NCBI GenBank assembly: GCA_050184415.1
Contig: JBFXAJ010000006.1
Location: 75,733-139,732, forward strand
Origin: JADLGL01 sp050184415
GTDB lineage: Bacteria; Pseudomonadota; Alphaproteobacteria; Rhizobiales; Kaistiaceae
Reading direction: 5' to 3'
DNA: 64,000 bases
Shown: positions 35,187 to 42,767 of the stretch, one piece after another
Layout of the letters: every line of letters starts with the position of its first letter
How positions within the stretch are numbered: the first letter of the stretch is position 1
Made by a program: the position numbers and the translations under genes
Notes under the pieces: model-generated
What the model was told of the DNA's origin: nothing
What the model saw: only the letters and a program-made list of their open reading frames with translations
Database searches by the model: none

Positions 35187-37115
35187 ATGGACGTAATTCT
35201 TACCGCGCTCGGCGAGCTGTTCGAGCCGTTTCGCCTCCTCATGCTGCTCTGCGGTGTGGTGGCGGGTCTTGTCATTGGCGTCATTCCTGGGATCGGCGGT
35301 ATCTTCGGTCTCACGCTTCTGGTGCCGCTGACCTTCGGCCTGGACCCTTACGCCGCCTTCGCGTTGCTGCTCGGGATGAGCGCGGTTCTAACGACATCAG
35401 ATACGATCCCGGCGGTTCTGATCGGGGTTCCCGGGACCGTCGGTGCCATTGCCACCGTGATGGACGGGCATCCGATGGCTAAGAAACAGCAGGCCGGGCG
35501 GGCGTTTGGCGCCGCCTATACCTCCTCCATGATCGGCGGCGTTTTCGGTGCGTTGGTGCTCGCCGCGTCGATCCCGATCATGCGACCCCTGGTGTTGTTT
35601 CTCGACTTCGGCGATCTCCTCGCCGTTACGATCTTTGGGCTGACGCTTGTCGCGATCCTTTCCGGTAATTCGCCGATCAAGGGGCTTATCGCTGCGCTTC
35701 TTGGGATCGTGGCCGGGTACGTGGGCCTTGACCCTCAATTGGGCGTGGAACGCTGGACTTTCGGCGAGTTCTATCTCTGGGAGGGGCTGCCAGTTGCGGT
35801 GATCTTCCTTGGTCTCTTTGGCCTGCCGGAACTCGCCAGTCTCTTCTTCCGCGGCCAAATCCAGACGAACAATGTGGACCCGGAAGCCGGTGGGGTTCTC
35901 CGCGGTATCCGGGACGCGCTCACCGAGTGGAAACTGGTGCTCAGCAGCGGCGCCATTGGCTCCCTGCTCGGGGCCATCCCGGGCATCGGCATTATCATCA
36001 TCGACTGGATCGCCTACGGCCGTGCGGCGCAGAAGCGGCGCCCTGGTGACGTCCCCTATGGTGAGGGCAACGTCCGCGGCGTCATCGCACCCGAAAGCGC
36101 AAACAATGCCAAGGAGAGCGGATCGCTGATTCCAACCGTGGCGCTCGGGATACCGGGCAGCGTTACGATGGCGATTCTCCTGGGAGCCTTCACGATCCAG
36201 GGCCTTAGCCCCGGGCCGGCGATGCTGACCGACGACGCGCCGATCCTGGTGGCGATGGTCTTCAGTATCGCCCTCGCCAACATCATTGGCGCAGGACTCT
36301 GCCTCGGTCTCACAAAGCAGCTGGTGAAGCTCGCGTTGGTACCCGCCCGGGTCCTTGTGCCACTGGCCATCGTGTTCGTCGCCATGGGAGCCTTCGTCGT
36401 CAAGAAGGATCCCCTCGACTTCGCCTTTCTGATCGGGTTCGGCCTCCTTGGCATCGTCATGCACAACCTCAGCTGGCCGCGGGCGGCTTTTGCGCTGGGG
36501 TTCGTCCTCGGTCCAAACCTCGAACGCTTCTCCTTCCTGACATTCCAGCTCTCCGGTTGGTCCTGGCTGACCCAACCATTGGTGATCGCGATCCTCGGCT
36601 TCACGATCTTCCTTGTTGTTCGCCGCGAAAAGGCTCGTCGGCGTCTGTCCGGCGGTCCGCTCGCGCAAGCATATCCGCTTACCAATATTGCCTTCACGGC
36701 TGTGTTGGCGGCGCTCGCCGCCTATTGCCTCCTTACTGCATCACAACTCCCGTTCGACGCCGGCATTTTCCCGATGGTCACCTCGTCCATCATGTTGGCA
36801 CTGACGCTTGGCTACCTTCTCTGGGTCGGTCTCGTTGAAGTTCGCGGCGGCCGGGCCGTGCCGAATGAACCCGCTGGGCGGTTCGGATCGGAGGTGCTCT
36901 TCCTGATCCCCGTTGCCGGACTCGCGGTCGCAATGCTCTCTTTCGGCCGCTACATCGCGGCTGCCGGATTTATTGTCGCCTCCGGCTTCGCGCTGGGGGG
37001 AACCAGTTGGCCTCGGCTCCTCGCGCGTGCCCTTGTGGTCGTCCTCGTGATTTATCTCGTGTTCGACCTGCTTGTCCCTCAAAACTGGCCAAAGCCTTGG
37101 CTTTTCGGGCTCTAG
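35187..37115 (+). CDS. Fused TctA-TctB tripartite tricarboxylate transporter permease
   Basis: This 642-residue membrane protein combines both permease subunits. Residues 1 to about 490 are TctA: GVVAGLVIGVIPGIGGIFGL, GVPGTVGAIATVMDGHPMAK, IPGIGIIIIDWIAYG and ESANNAKESGSLIPTVALGIPGS. From about 505 a TctB (DUF1468) domain follows: NIAFTAVLAALAAYCLLTAS, then four helices to FDLLVPQNWPKPWLFGL. TctA and TctB are separate proteins in most TTT systems. The order ligase–tctC–tctAB is one transcript by spacing. Confidence 0.88.
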   Translation: MDVILTALGELFEPFRLLMLLCGVVAGLVIGVIPGIGGIFGLTLLVPLTFGLDPYAAFALLLGMSAVLTTSDTIPAVLIGVPGTVGAIATVMDGHPMAKKQQAGRAFGAAYTSSMIGGVFGALVLAASIPIMRPLVLFLDFGDLLAVTIFGLTLVAILSGNSPIKGLIAALLGIVAGYVGLDPQLGVERWTFGEFYLWEGLPVAVIFLGLFGLPELASLFFRGQIQTNNVDPEAGGVLRGIRDALTEWKLVLSSGAIGSLLGAIPGIGIIIIDWIAYGRAAQKRRPGDVPYGEGNVRGVIAPESANNAKESGSLIPTVALGIPGSVTMAILLGAFTIQGLSPGPAMLTDDAPILVAMVFSIALANIIGAGLCLGLTKQLVKLALVPARVLVPLAIVFVAMGAFVVKKDPLDFAFLIGFGLLGIVMHNLSWPRAAFALGFVLGPNLERFSFLTFQLSGWSWLTQPLVIAILGFTIFLVVRREKARRRLSGGPLAQAYPLTNIAFTAVLAALAAYCLLTASQLPFDAGIFPMVTSSIMLALTLGYLLWVGLVEVRGGRAVPNEPAGRFGSEVLFLIPVAGLAVAMLSFGRYIAAAGFIVASGFALGGTSWPRLLARALVVVLVIYLVFDLLVPQNWPKPWLFGL

Positions 37116-37248
37116 AATCGGTCGCTGTTGCTGCGACGCCACATCCGTCAACTTGCTTCAGGCAAGGGCAAGAGTTGGATGGCGAATCGGACTGAAGGCC
37201 GGTAAGGTCCTCCTAGCTTTCCACTTGAGGCTGAGAGGAGATTTCATC

Positions 37249-38145
37249 GTGAAGAAGCTGTTCCTGACAAGCGTCGCCATGGGCGCTGTGCTTGCTGCCG
37301 CCGGTGCCGCCCAGGCGGCTGATCCGCTCCCGGTGGTGACGTCGCCGGTCGTCGTGACGCCTGCTCCGATGCCAGCGCCCGAGAAGCTGTGGGCCGGTGG
37401 CTACATCGGCGGTCACGCCGGTCTCGCCCGCGGCCGCATTGCGGATGGTCTGTCCTGCTTCGACGACGGCCCAGGCGACCTGCAAACCGCGTACTTCTTC
37501 ATTGAAGGGCCGCTTGAGGACTTCGATGACGAGGCGCCCTGCTTCTGGAACGAACTGGCGGGCACGCTGGATCCGGACAACGAAGGCTTCGACGTCAAGT
37601 ACACCGTGCAGTCGGAGGATGGTCCTCCGGGCACGCGCGGATACCTTGCCGGCGCGCAGATCGGTTTCAACCTCCAGCTTGGCGAGGGCCCGAACGGCTT
37701 CGTTATTGGCGCCGAGGTTTCCCATTCCTTCGCCAACATCCAGACCGAGTTCCAGGGCTACGCCGAGATTTTCGAGGGGCCATTTGATTTCATTGAGTGG
37801 AACGACCGCTTTGAAATCTCGCGTCTGACGACGGCAACGGTTCGCGCCGGCTTCGCCTTCGGTCGCGTGCTCGCTTACGGTGAGGTTGGTCTTGCGGTCG
37901 CTCAGGCGAGCTGGGACGGCGGCGGTGGCTTCAACGACACCGAGATGGCGCACGGCTTGGTCTATGGCGGCGGCCTCGAAGTGATGGCCGGCAGCAACGT
38001 TTCGCTTTTCTTCGAATACAACCGCGTGAAGCTAAACCACGACTTCCACGGCCTGGTGGACTTGGGAATCATCGCGCTTCCAGGGCAGGTTGGCGTGCAA
38101 AGCCACACCAACATCTTCAAGGTGGGCTTCAACATCCACCTCTAG
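37249..38145 (+). CDS. Outer-membrane beta-barrel protein (OMP_b-brl family), paralog 1
   Basis: This 298-residue outer-membrane protein starts with GTG at 37249 (AGAGGAG about 9 bases upstream). It has a Sec signal (AAQAAD), a Pro-rich linker, GGYIGGHAGLARG, then an unusual acidic insert with two cysteines (LSCFDDG to APCFWNELAG). The barrel follows: GYLAGAQIGFNLQLG, VIGAEVSHSFANIQ, AFGRVLAYGEVGLAVAQ, MAHGLVYGGGLEVMAGSNVSLFFEYNR and the C-terminal FKVGFNIHL. It ends in Leu rather than the usual Phe. It follows tctAB by 133 bases and has its own terminator. Confidence 0.85.
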   Translation: MKKLFLTSVAMGAVLAAAGAAQAADPLPVVTSPVVVTPAPMPAPEKLWAGGYIGGHAGLARGRIADGLSCFDDGPGDLQTAYFFIEGPLEDFDDEAPCFWNELAGTLDPDNEGFDVKYTVQSEDGPPGTRGYLAGAQIGFNLQLGEGPNGFVIGAEVSHSFANIQTEFQGYAEIFEGPFDFIEWNDRFEISRLTTATVRAGFAFGRVLAYGEVGLAVAQASWDGGGGFNDTEMAHGLVYGGGLEVMAGSNVSLFFEYNRVKLNHDFHGLVDLGIIALPGQVGVQSHTNIFKVGFNIHL

Positions 38146-38167
38146 CTTCTGTCAGAGGTCAGTCTCA

Positions 38168-38200
38168 GGGGGCGGGCAGCGATGCCCGCCCCCCTTCGTT
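38168..38200 (+). terminator. Terminator after outer-membrane paralog 1
   Basis: The GGGGGCGGGCA and TGCCCGCCCCC arms pair perfectly around a 4-base loop and are followed by a T-containing tail. Confidence 0.8.
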
Positions 38201-38445
38201 CTTCGCCCAACTTCCTCGCCAGGCCTCGCGGAGAGCCGCCGCCCCGCCATGCCTGAAGGCTGACGAGGCCCTTGCGGGTCCGAGGTGGCCGATAGCCGCC
38301 AATCCGCACGCCCTGACAGCTTCCCCTGTTACAGCATCGCCACATCGTCGCGGATTTGTGCGGTTGCTCACTCGTACTCGTTTCGAAGGCGTCTGTGCTT
38401 GAGTACGTTGTCGAACGAGCGTGGTCGTGTAGAGGAAGAGCGCCA

Positions 38446-39375
38446 ATGAAGTCGTTCCTGTTGACGAGCGCCGCCATCGGCGCGATCGCGTCGGTTGCCG
38501 CGGTCGGGGTCGCTCGCGCGGCGGATCCCATCACGGTGATTCCACCGCCCGTCGTTGTCGCCCCTGCGCCGATCCCGGAACCCGAGAAGATTTGGGCGGG
38601 CGGCTACATCGGAGGACACGCTGCGCTGGCCCGCGGCCACCTGCGCGATGCCCTCGCCTGCGAAGACGACGAGATCGGGCCCGCGACTGCGTTCTTCTTC
38701 ATCGAGGGCCCATTGGAGGACTTCGATGTAGATGGCGACTGTGACTGGAACGAGTTGGCAGGGACGCTCAATCCGGACCAGGACGCCGACGACGTCGGAT
38801 ACTTCCTGCAGGAGGATGTTCCTCCCGGGACCCGCGGTTACCTGGCCGGGGTGCAGATCGGCTTCAACTTTCAGCTCGGCAATCCGAATGGTTTCGTTAT
38901 CGGTGCCGAGGTTTCGCACTCCTATGCGAACATCCAGATGGAGTATCAGGCGATCGCGCCGTTCGTGGTCGATACCGGCGAGATCGTCGTTGAGGACTTC
39001 GCCGAGTGGAACGGTCGCTTCGAGATTTCGCGATTGACCACGGCCACCCTTCGGGTAGGCTTCGCGTTTGGTCGCGTCCTTGCTTATGGCGAGGTCGGGC
39101 TGGCGATTGCCCAGGCGAGCGGGACGAGCACGCTCGGCTTCGCCGACACGGAGATGGCGCATGGCCTCGTCTATGGCGGCGGGCTCGAAGTCATGGCCGG
39201 CAACGACGTGTCGCTCTTCTTCGAGTACAATCGGGTCCGACTGACCCATGGCTTCCTGGGCACGTCAACGCTGACCCTCGAAGGCGTGCCGTTGCCGCCT
39301 CTGGTATTGCCGACGCAGGCCGGAGTTCATTCCGGCACCAACATCTTCAAGGTTGGATTCAACATCCACCTCTAG
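38446..39375 (+). CDS. Outer-membrane beta-barrel protein (OMP_b-brl family), paralog 2
   Basis: This 309-residue protein is a tandem paralog of the preceding gene: signal peptide (ARAAD), Pro-rich linker, GGYIGGHAALARGHLRDALAC, acidic insert FFFIEGPLEDFDVDGDCDWNELAG and the same barrel strands ending FKVGFNIHL. The two cysteines of the insert are conserved between the copies. AGAGGA precedes the ATG. It has its own terminator, so the copies are separately transcribed or regulated. It is likely a porin or structural barrel; substrate unknown. Confidence 0.85.
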   Translation: MKSFLLTSAAIGAIASVAAVGVARAADPITVIPPPVVVAPAPIPEPEKIWAGGYIGGHAALARGHLRDALACEDDEIGPATAFFFIEGPLEDFDVDGDCDWNELAGTLNPDQDADDVGYFLQEDVPPGTRGYLAGVQIGFNFQLGNPNGFVIGAEVSHSYANIQMEYQAIAPFVVDTGEIVVEDFAEWNGRFEISRLTTATLRVGFAFGRVLAYGEVGLAIAQASGTSTLGFADTEMAHGLVYGGGLEVMAGNDVSLFFEYNRVRLTHGFLGTSTLTLEGVPLPPLVLPTQAGVHSGTNIFKVGFNIHL

Positions 39376-39396
39376 GTTCAATACGGCTTGCAGCGA

Positions 39397-39430
39397 AGAG
39401 GCGGGCGCCAGTGCCCGCCTCTATTGTTTT
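39397..39430 (+). terminator. Terminator after outer-membrane paralog 2
   Basis: AGAGGCGGGC and GCCCGCCTCT form a perfect 10-base stem with a 6-base loop, followed by ATTGTTTT. It marks the right edge of the low-GC island. Confidence 0.85.
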
Positions 39431-39526
39431 GCTCCGCCATCAGTGCGGAGAGGCATCCGGCCGGTTGCATTTCGTCGCGATATCCTCAGGGTGGCGCCGG
39501 ATAAGCTATCCGAGGGCGGTAAGGCG

Positions 39527-40141
39527 ATGACGATACGGGTTCACCACAACGACCTGCCGGACCTGTCCGCCTATACCGGCAGCGTTGCGATCGATACCGA
39601 GGCCATGGGCCTCAACCCGCGGCGCGACCGACTGTGCGTGGTCCAGCTCTCGCCCGGCGACGGCACCGCGGACGTGGTCCAGATCGCCGCGAGTCCCGCC
39701 CCGGCGCCGAATCTGGTGGCGCTGCTGGCCGATCCGGCGCGGCCCAAGATCTTCCACTATGCGCGCTTCGACGTCGCGCTCCTGTTCCACACCTTCGGCG
39801 TCATGGCGACGCCGCTGTTCTGCACCAAGATCGCCTCGCGCCTGACCCGGACCTACACCGACCGGCACGGCCTCAAGGACCTCGTCCGCGAGCTTCTCGA
39901 CATCGAGCTCTCCAAGCAGCAGCAGAGCTCGGACTGGGGTGCGGCGACGCTGTCGGAAGCCCAGCTCTCCTACGCCGCGGCCGACGTCCTCTACCTTCAC
40001 CAGATCAAGGCGCGACTCGACGAGCGCCTCGATCGCGACGGGCGGCGCGGCCTTGCGGAGGCGTGCTTCGGGTTCCTGCCGACGCGGGTGCGCCTTGATC
40101 TCGCCGGCTGGGCGGAGGAAGACATCTTCGCGCATGTCTAG
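39527..40141 (+). CDS. RNase D-like 3'-5' exonuclease (DEDDy), short form
   Basis: This 204-residue protein consists of a single DEDD exonuclease domain without the HRDC domains of E. coli RNase D. Active-site elements are IDTEAMGL (Asp, Glu), FHYARFDVALL (Asp) and YAAADVLYLH (Tyr-x3-Asp, the DEDDy form). Short RNase D-like genes upstream of lptC are the usual alphaproteobacterial arrangement. The start at 39527 is chosen because the upstream frame overlaps the barrel gene. It probably trims RNA 3' ends. Confidence 0.88.
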   Translation: MTIRVHHNDLPDLSAYTGSVAIDTEAMGLNPRRDRLCVVQLSPGDGTADVVQIAASPAPAPNLVALLADPARPKIFHYARFDVALLFHTFGVMATPLFCTKIASRLTRTYTDRHGLKDLVRELLDIELSKQQQSSDWGAATLSEAQLSYAAADVLYLHQIKARLDERLDRDGRRGLAEACFGFLPTRVRLDLAGWAEEDIFAHV

Positions 40142-40189
40142 AGCATGATCCGAAAGAGTGGATGCCGGTTTTTCGAGAAGATCATGCTC
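40141..40189. repeat. GAGCATGATC-type palindromic repeat
   Basis: GAGCATGATC (40141-40150) and GATCATGCTC (40180-40189) are perfect inverted arms around a 29-base centre. From memory, this kind of element is widespread in intergenic regions of Hyphomicrobiales genomes. It overlaps the last base of the exonuclease stop codon and may act as a 3' stem-loop for that transcript. Confidence 0.7.
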
Positions 40190-40201
40190 CACCAATGATG
40201 A

Positions 40202-40244
40202 GCGCCGGGGCGCTAGTCGATCTGATCGAGTAGCGCTCCGGCGC
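40202..40244. repeat. Near-perfect 43-base hairpin before lptC
   Basis: A 14-base outer stem (GCGCCGGGGCGCTA with TAGCGCTCCGGCGC, one G-T-type mismatch) encloses a perfect inner palindrome (TCGATC, one base, GATCGA). Almost all 43 bases pair. It lies 44 bases before the lptC start, in its probable leader, and could be a terminator, a regulatory stem or a protein-binding palindrome. Confidence 0.7.
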
Positions 40245-40287
40245 GGGTCGTGTGGGCCCCGCCCACCGCGACGCGGAGATCGACCCG

Positions 40288-41016
40288 ATGTCGACGACTA
40301 CACCCGACAGGGCCGGCGTGCCGGAGCCCACGCGGCGGGCGCCGATCCGGCGCGAGGCCCGCGGCGATTCGCGGATCGAGGTGGCGGCGGCATCGCGGGA
40401 GCCGGCGTTTGCCGCCGCGTCGCGCCACAGCCGGAGGGTGCGCGCGCTCCGCATCCTGGTGCCCGCCGTCGCCGTCGGCGCGGTGGCCGCCGCATTCCTC
40501 GCCATGCGGGGCGGCAGCGAAACGGACCTTCCGGTCGACTTCGCCGCGGTCAGGGTCGACCCTGAGGCGATCGTGATCGAACAGCCGCGCCTGACCGGAT
40601 ATCAGCAGGGCGGCGAGGCCTATGAGCTTACGGCGGACCGCGGCTTCCAGCGCGCCGACAACCAGGATTTCCTTGCGCTCGAGAACGTCGCGGCCACCTA
40701 TGAGCTGCCCGGCGGCGCGACGGCCTTCTTCACCGCGCCGATCGGCGGGTATAATTCGACGACGTCATTCATGACGCTGAGCGGCGGCCTGACGATGCGG
40801 CTAGACACCGGTCTCGAAGCGCGCCTGGAGGAGCTCACGGTGGACGTTCCCAACGGACTGATCGCATCCAACCGGCCGTTCGAGCTCGTCAACGGCGCGC
40901 TCACCGTGCGCGGCAACGCCCTCGAAATGCGTGAGGACGGCGTTCGCGTCACCGGCGGCGTGACGACGATCCTCCGCATGGACCTCGCCCCGGCAGCCAC
41001 GGCGGTCGCGCCATGA
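40288..41016 (+). CDS. lptC: LPS export ABC transporter periplasmic protein LptC
   Basis: This 242-residue bitopic inner-membrane protein passes LPS from LptBFG to LptA. It has a basic N-terminal region of about 50 residues, one transmembrane helix (ILVPAVAVGAVAAAFLAM) and a beta-jellyroll domain from about residue 85 (IEQPRLTGYQQGGEAYELTADRG). Placement before lptA and lptB confirms the call, since LptC is weakly conserved. The ATG at 40288 is supported by GGAG 8 bases upstream. A mosaic repeat of about 265 bases separates it from lptA. Confidence 0.85.
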   Translation: MSTTTPDRAGVPEPTRRAPIRREARGDSRIEVAAASREPAFAAASRHSRRVRALRILVPAVAVGAVAAAFLAMRGGSETDLPVDFAAVRVDPEAIVIEQPRLTGYQQGGEAYELTADRGFQRADNQDFLALENVAATYELPGGATAFFTAPIGGYNSTTSFMTLSGGLTMRLDTGLEARLEELTVDVPNGLIASNRPFELVNGALTVRGNALEMREDGVRVTGGVTTILRMDLAPAATAVAP

Positions 41017-41049
41017 GCAGACCTTCGCACAACGGGCGGAGCCGCCTCC

Positions 41050-41313
41050 CTTCACCTCTCCCCGGTGGGGACCGTTGCGTGGTTCGGCCTCTCGTCGGGG
41101 CACCGCCTATCAGCTCACTCCTCCCCGGGCTTGACCCGGGGCCTATTGGCCTCTCCACCAGCTTGGAGTCCGAGTTTCCCAGCAATTCCGCGTCAGGCGT
41201 ACGGCCAATGGACCCCGGCTCGAAGGCCGGGGAGGAGTCTGTGGATGGGTCTGTCCACAACCGATCCGCCTTCGCTGCCCTCCACGCAACGGGCCCCCGC
41301 CGGCGAGAGGCGG
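41050..41313. repeat. Intergenic mosaic element, copy 3, between lptC and lptA
   Basis: This copy has the same nested layout as the copy at 8.25 kb. The outer arms are about 41050-41081 (CACCTCTCCCCGG to GTTGCGTGG) and 41282-41312 (CCACGCAAC to CGAGAGG). The inner arms are about 41118-41150 (CCCCGGGCTTGACCCGGGG core) and 41203-41237. The TTGGAGTCCGAG and GTGGATGGGTC blocks are shared with the 16 kb copy. It splits an otherwise compact lpt operon. Confidence 0.8.
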
Positions 41314-41363
41314 GAGGTTTTCGGCCCGTCCCAGCGTGGCGCAAAGGTCTCGTGAGGGCGAGG

Positions 41364-41876
41364 ATGGTCATCGCCATCGGCGCGGCCGCGTTCCTTGCCG
41401 GGGCGTCGCCTGTTCTGTCGCAGGCCGCAGCGCCCATGTTCGGCGCCTTCACGGCCGACACGGACGACCCGATCGCGATCGAGGCGCAGGCCCTCGTCCA
41501 GACCGACCGCGACGGCCAGCGGATCCTCGAATATTCCGGCGGCGTCGTTGCCACGCGCGGCGACATGGTCATCCGCGCCGATGCCCTCACCGTCTTCCTT
41601 CCCGCCGACGGCGGAGCGGCCGGCGGCGCCTTTCAGCGGATCGAGGCGACGGGCAACGTGACGATCGTTGCCGGGCAGCAGAGCGCGGCGGCGCAGCGGG
41701 CGGTGGTGGACATGGTGGCGCAGACCGTCGTCATGAACGGCGCGGTCAGCGTCCAGGATGGGCCGAACCGGCTCTCGGGACAGACGCTGACGGTCAACCT
41801 CGCGACCAACGACTGGAGGCTCGAGGATGGCGGGAACCAGCGCGTGCAGACCGTGATCACGCCGCCCGCGCGCTGA
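41364..41876 (+). CDS. lptA: LPS transport periplasmic protein LptA
   Basis: This 170-residue periplasmic protein has a signal peptide (to about residue 24, VLSQA) and an OstA/LptA domain: IEAQALVQTDRDGQRILEYSGGVVATRGDMVIRAD and the repetitive strands IEATGNVTIVAGQQSA and VSVQDGPNRLSGQTLTVNL. It forms the periplasmic bridge for LPS. The ATG at 41364 gives a proper signal sequence; the open frame upstream runs through the mosaic repeat and is not real coding sequence. lptB follows 16 bases later. Confidence 0.88.
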   Translation: MVIAIGAAAFLAGASPVLSQAAAPMFGAFTADTDDPIAIEAQALVQTDRDGQRILEYSGGVVATRGDMVIRADALTVFLPADGGAAGGAFQRIEATGNVTIVAGQQSAAAQRAVVDMVAQTVVMNGAVSVQDGPNRLSGQTLTVNLATNDWRLEDGGNQRVQTVITPPAR

Positions 41877-41892
41877 CCGGATCCGACCCGAC

Positions 41893-42696
41893 TTGAGCCA
41901 GGCCAGACCTCGCGATGACCGCCTCGGGCACGGATACGACCAGCCCTCGCAGATCTATCCCGATGCCGGTGGTCCGGGCTGGCTCGTCGCGCACCGGCTC
42001 GGCAAGAGTTTCCGTACCAATCGCGTCGTCGATGACGTCAGCATCGCGGTGGCCCGCGGCGAGGCGGTGGGTCTCCTCGGCCCGAACGGCGCGGGCAAGA
42101 CCACCGTGTTCTACCTCATCACCGGCCTGATCCGCGCCGACGACGGCACGATCGACCTCGACGGCCATGCGATCACACGGCTGCCGATGTACCGGCGGGC
42201 CCGTCTCGGCATCGGCTATCTGCCGCAGGAAGCCTCGATCTTCCGCGGCCTTACCGTGGAACAGAACGTCCGGGCGATCCTCGAGCTGGTCGAGAAGGAC
42301 AAGCGGCGCCGCGAGGAGCAGCTCGACGCGCTCCTCGAGGAGTTCCACATCGCGCATCTTCGGAAGTCGCCGGCCCGCGCGCTGTCCGGCGGCGAACGCC
42401 GGCGCTGCGAGATCGCCCGCGCGATCGCGAGCCGGCCGTCCTTCATGCTCCTCGACGAGCCCTTCGCCGGCATCGACCCGATCGCCGTCGGGGACATCCA
42501 CGCGCTGGTGCGCCATCTCACCGCACGCGGAATCGGCGTTCTGATCACCGATCACAATGTTCGCGAGACATTGGGACTCGTGGACCGCGCCTACATCATC
42601 CATAGTGGGCGGGTCCTCATGGAAGGACGTCCCGACGACATCATCGCCAGCGAGGACGTCCGCCGGCTCTATCTCGGCGAGGAGTTTACCCTTTGA
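41893..42696 (+). CDS. lptB: LPS export ABC transporter ATPase LptB
   Basis: This 267-residue ATPase powers LPS extraction by LptFG. It has Walker A GPNGAGKTT (about 63-71), the LptB-typical GYLPQEASIFRGLTVEQNV, signature ALSGGERRR, Walker B FMLLDEPFAGIDPIAV and the end ITDHNVRETL...GEEF. The start used is TTG at 41893; about 30 residues precede the usual N-terminus, so an internal start is possible. rpoN follows, the order normal in Proteobacteria. Confidence 0.95.
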   Translation: MSQARPRDDRLGHGYDQPSQIYPDAGGPGWLVAHRLGKSFRTNRVVDDVSIAVARGEAVGLLGPNGAGKTTVFYLITGLIRADDGTIDLDGHAITRLPMYRRARLGIGYLPQEASIFRGLTVEQNVRAILELVEKDKRRREEQLDALLEEFHIAHLRKSPARALSGGERRRCEIARAIASRPSFMLLDEPFAGIDPIAVGDIHALVRHLTARGIGVLITDHNVRETLGLVDRAYIIHSGRVLMEGRPDDIIASEDVRRLYLGEEFTL

Positions 42697-42720
42697 CGCG
42701 GTGAAAGTTTGCGCTAGGAC
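42693..42720 (+). promoter_or_regulatory. Candidate sigma70-type promoter for rpoN
   Basis: TTGACG (42693-42698) and TAGGAC (42715-42720) are spaced by 16 bases, at the very end of lptB and about 48 bases before the rpoN start. This is a sequence-only guess, and rpoN may also be read from the lpt promoter. Confidence 0.4.
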
Positions 42721-42767
42721 TGGCGGCACAAGCAAGAATTACGCCAATCCAGTGACCGCGTAGGCGC

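Noticed and set aside
31447..39430. Low-GC island as a prophage or integrative element
   Set aside because: No integrase, transposase, phage gene, tRNA or direct-repeat ends were seen; called only a compositionally distinct block.
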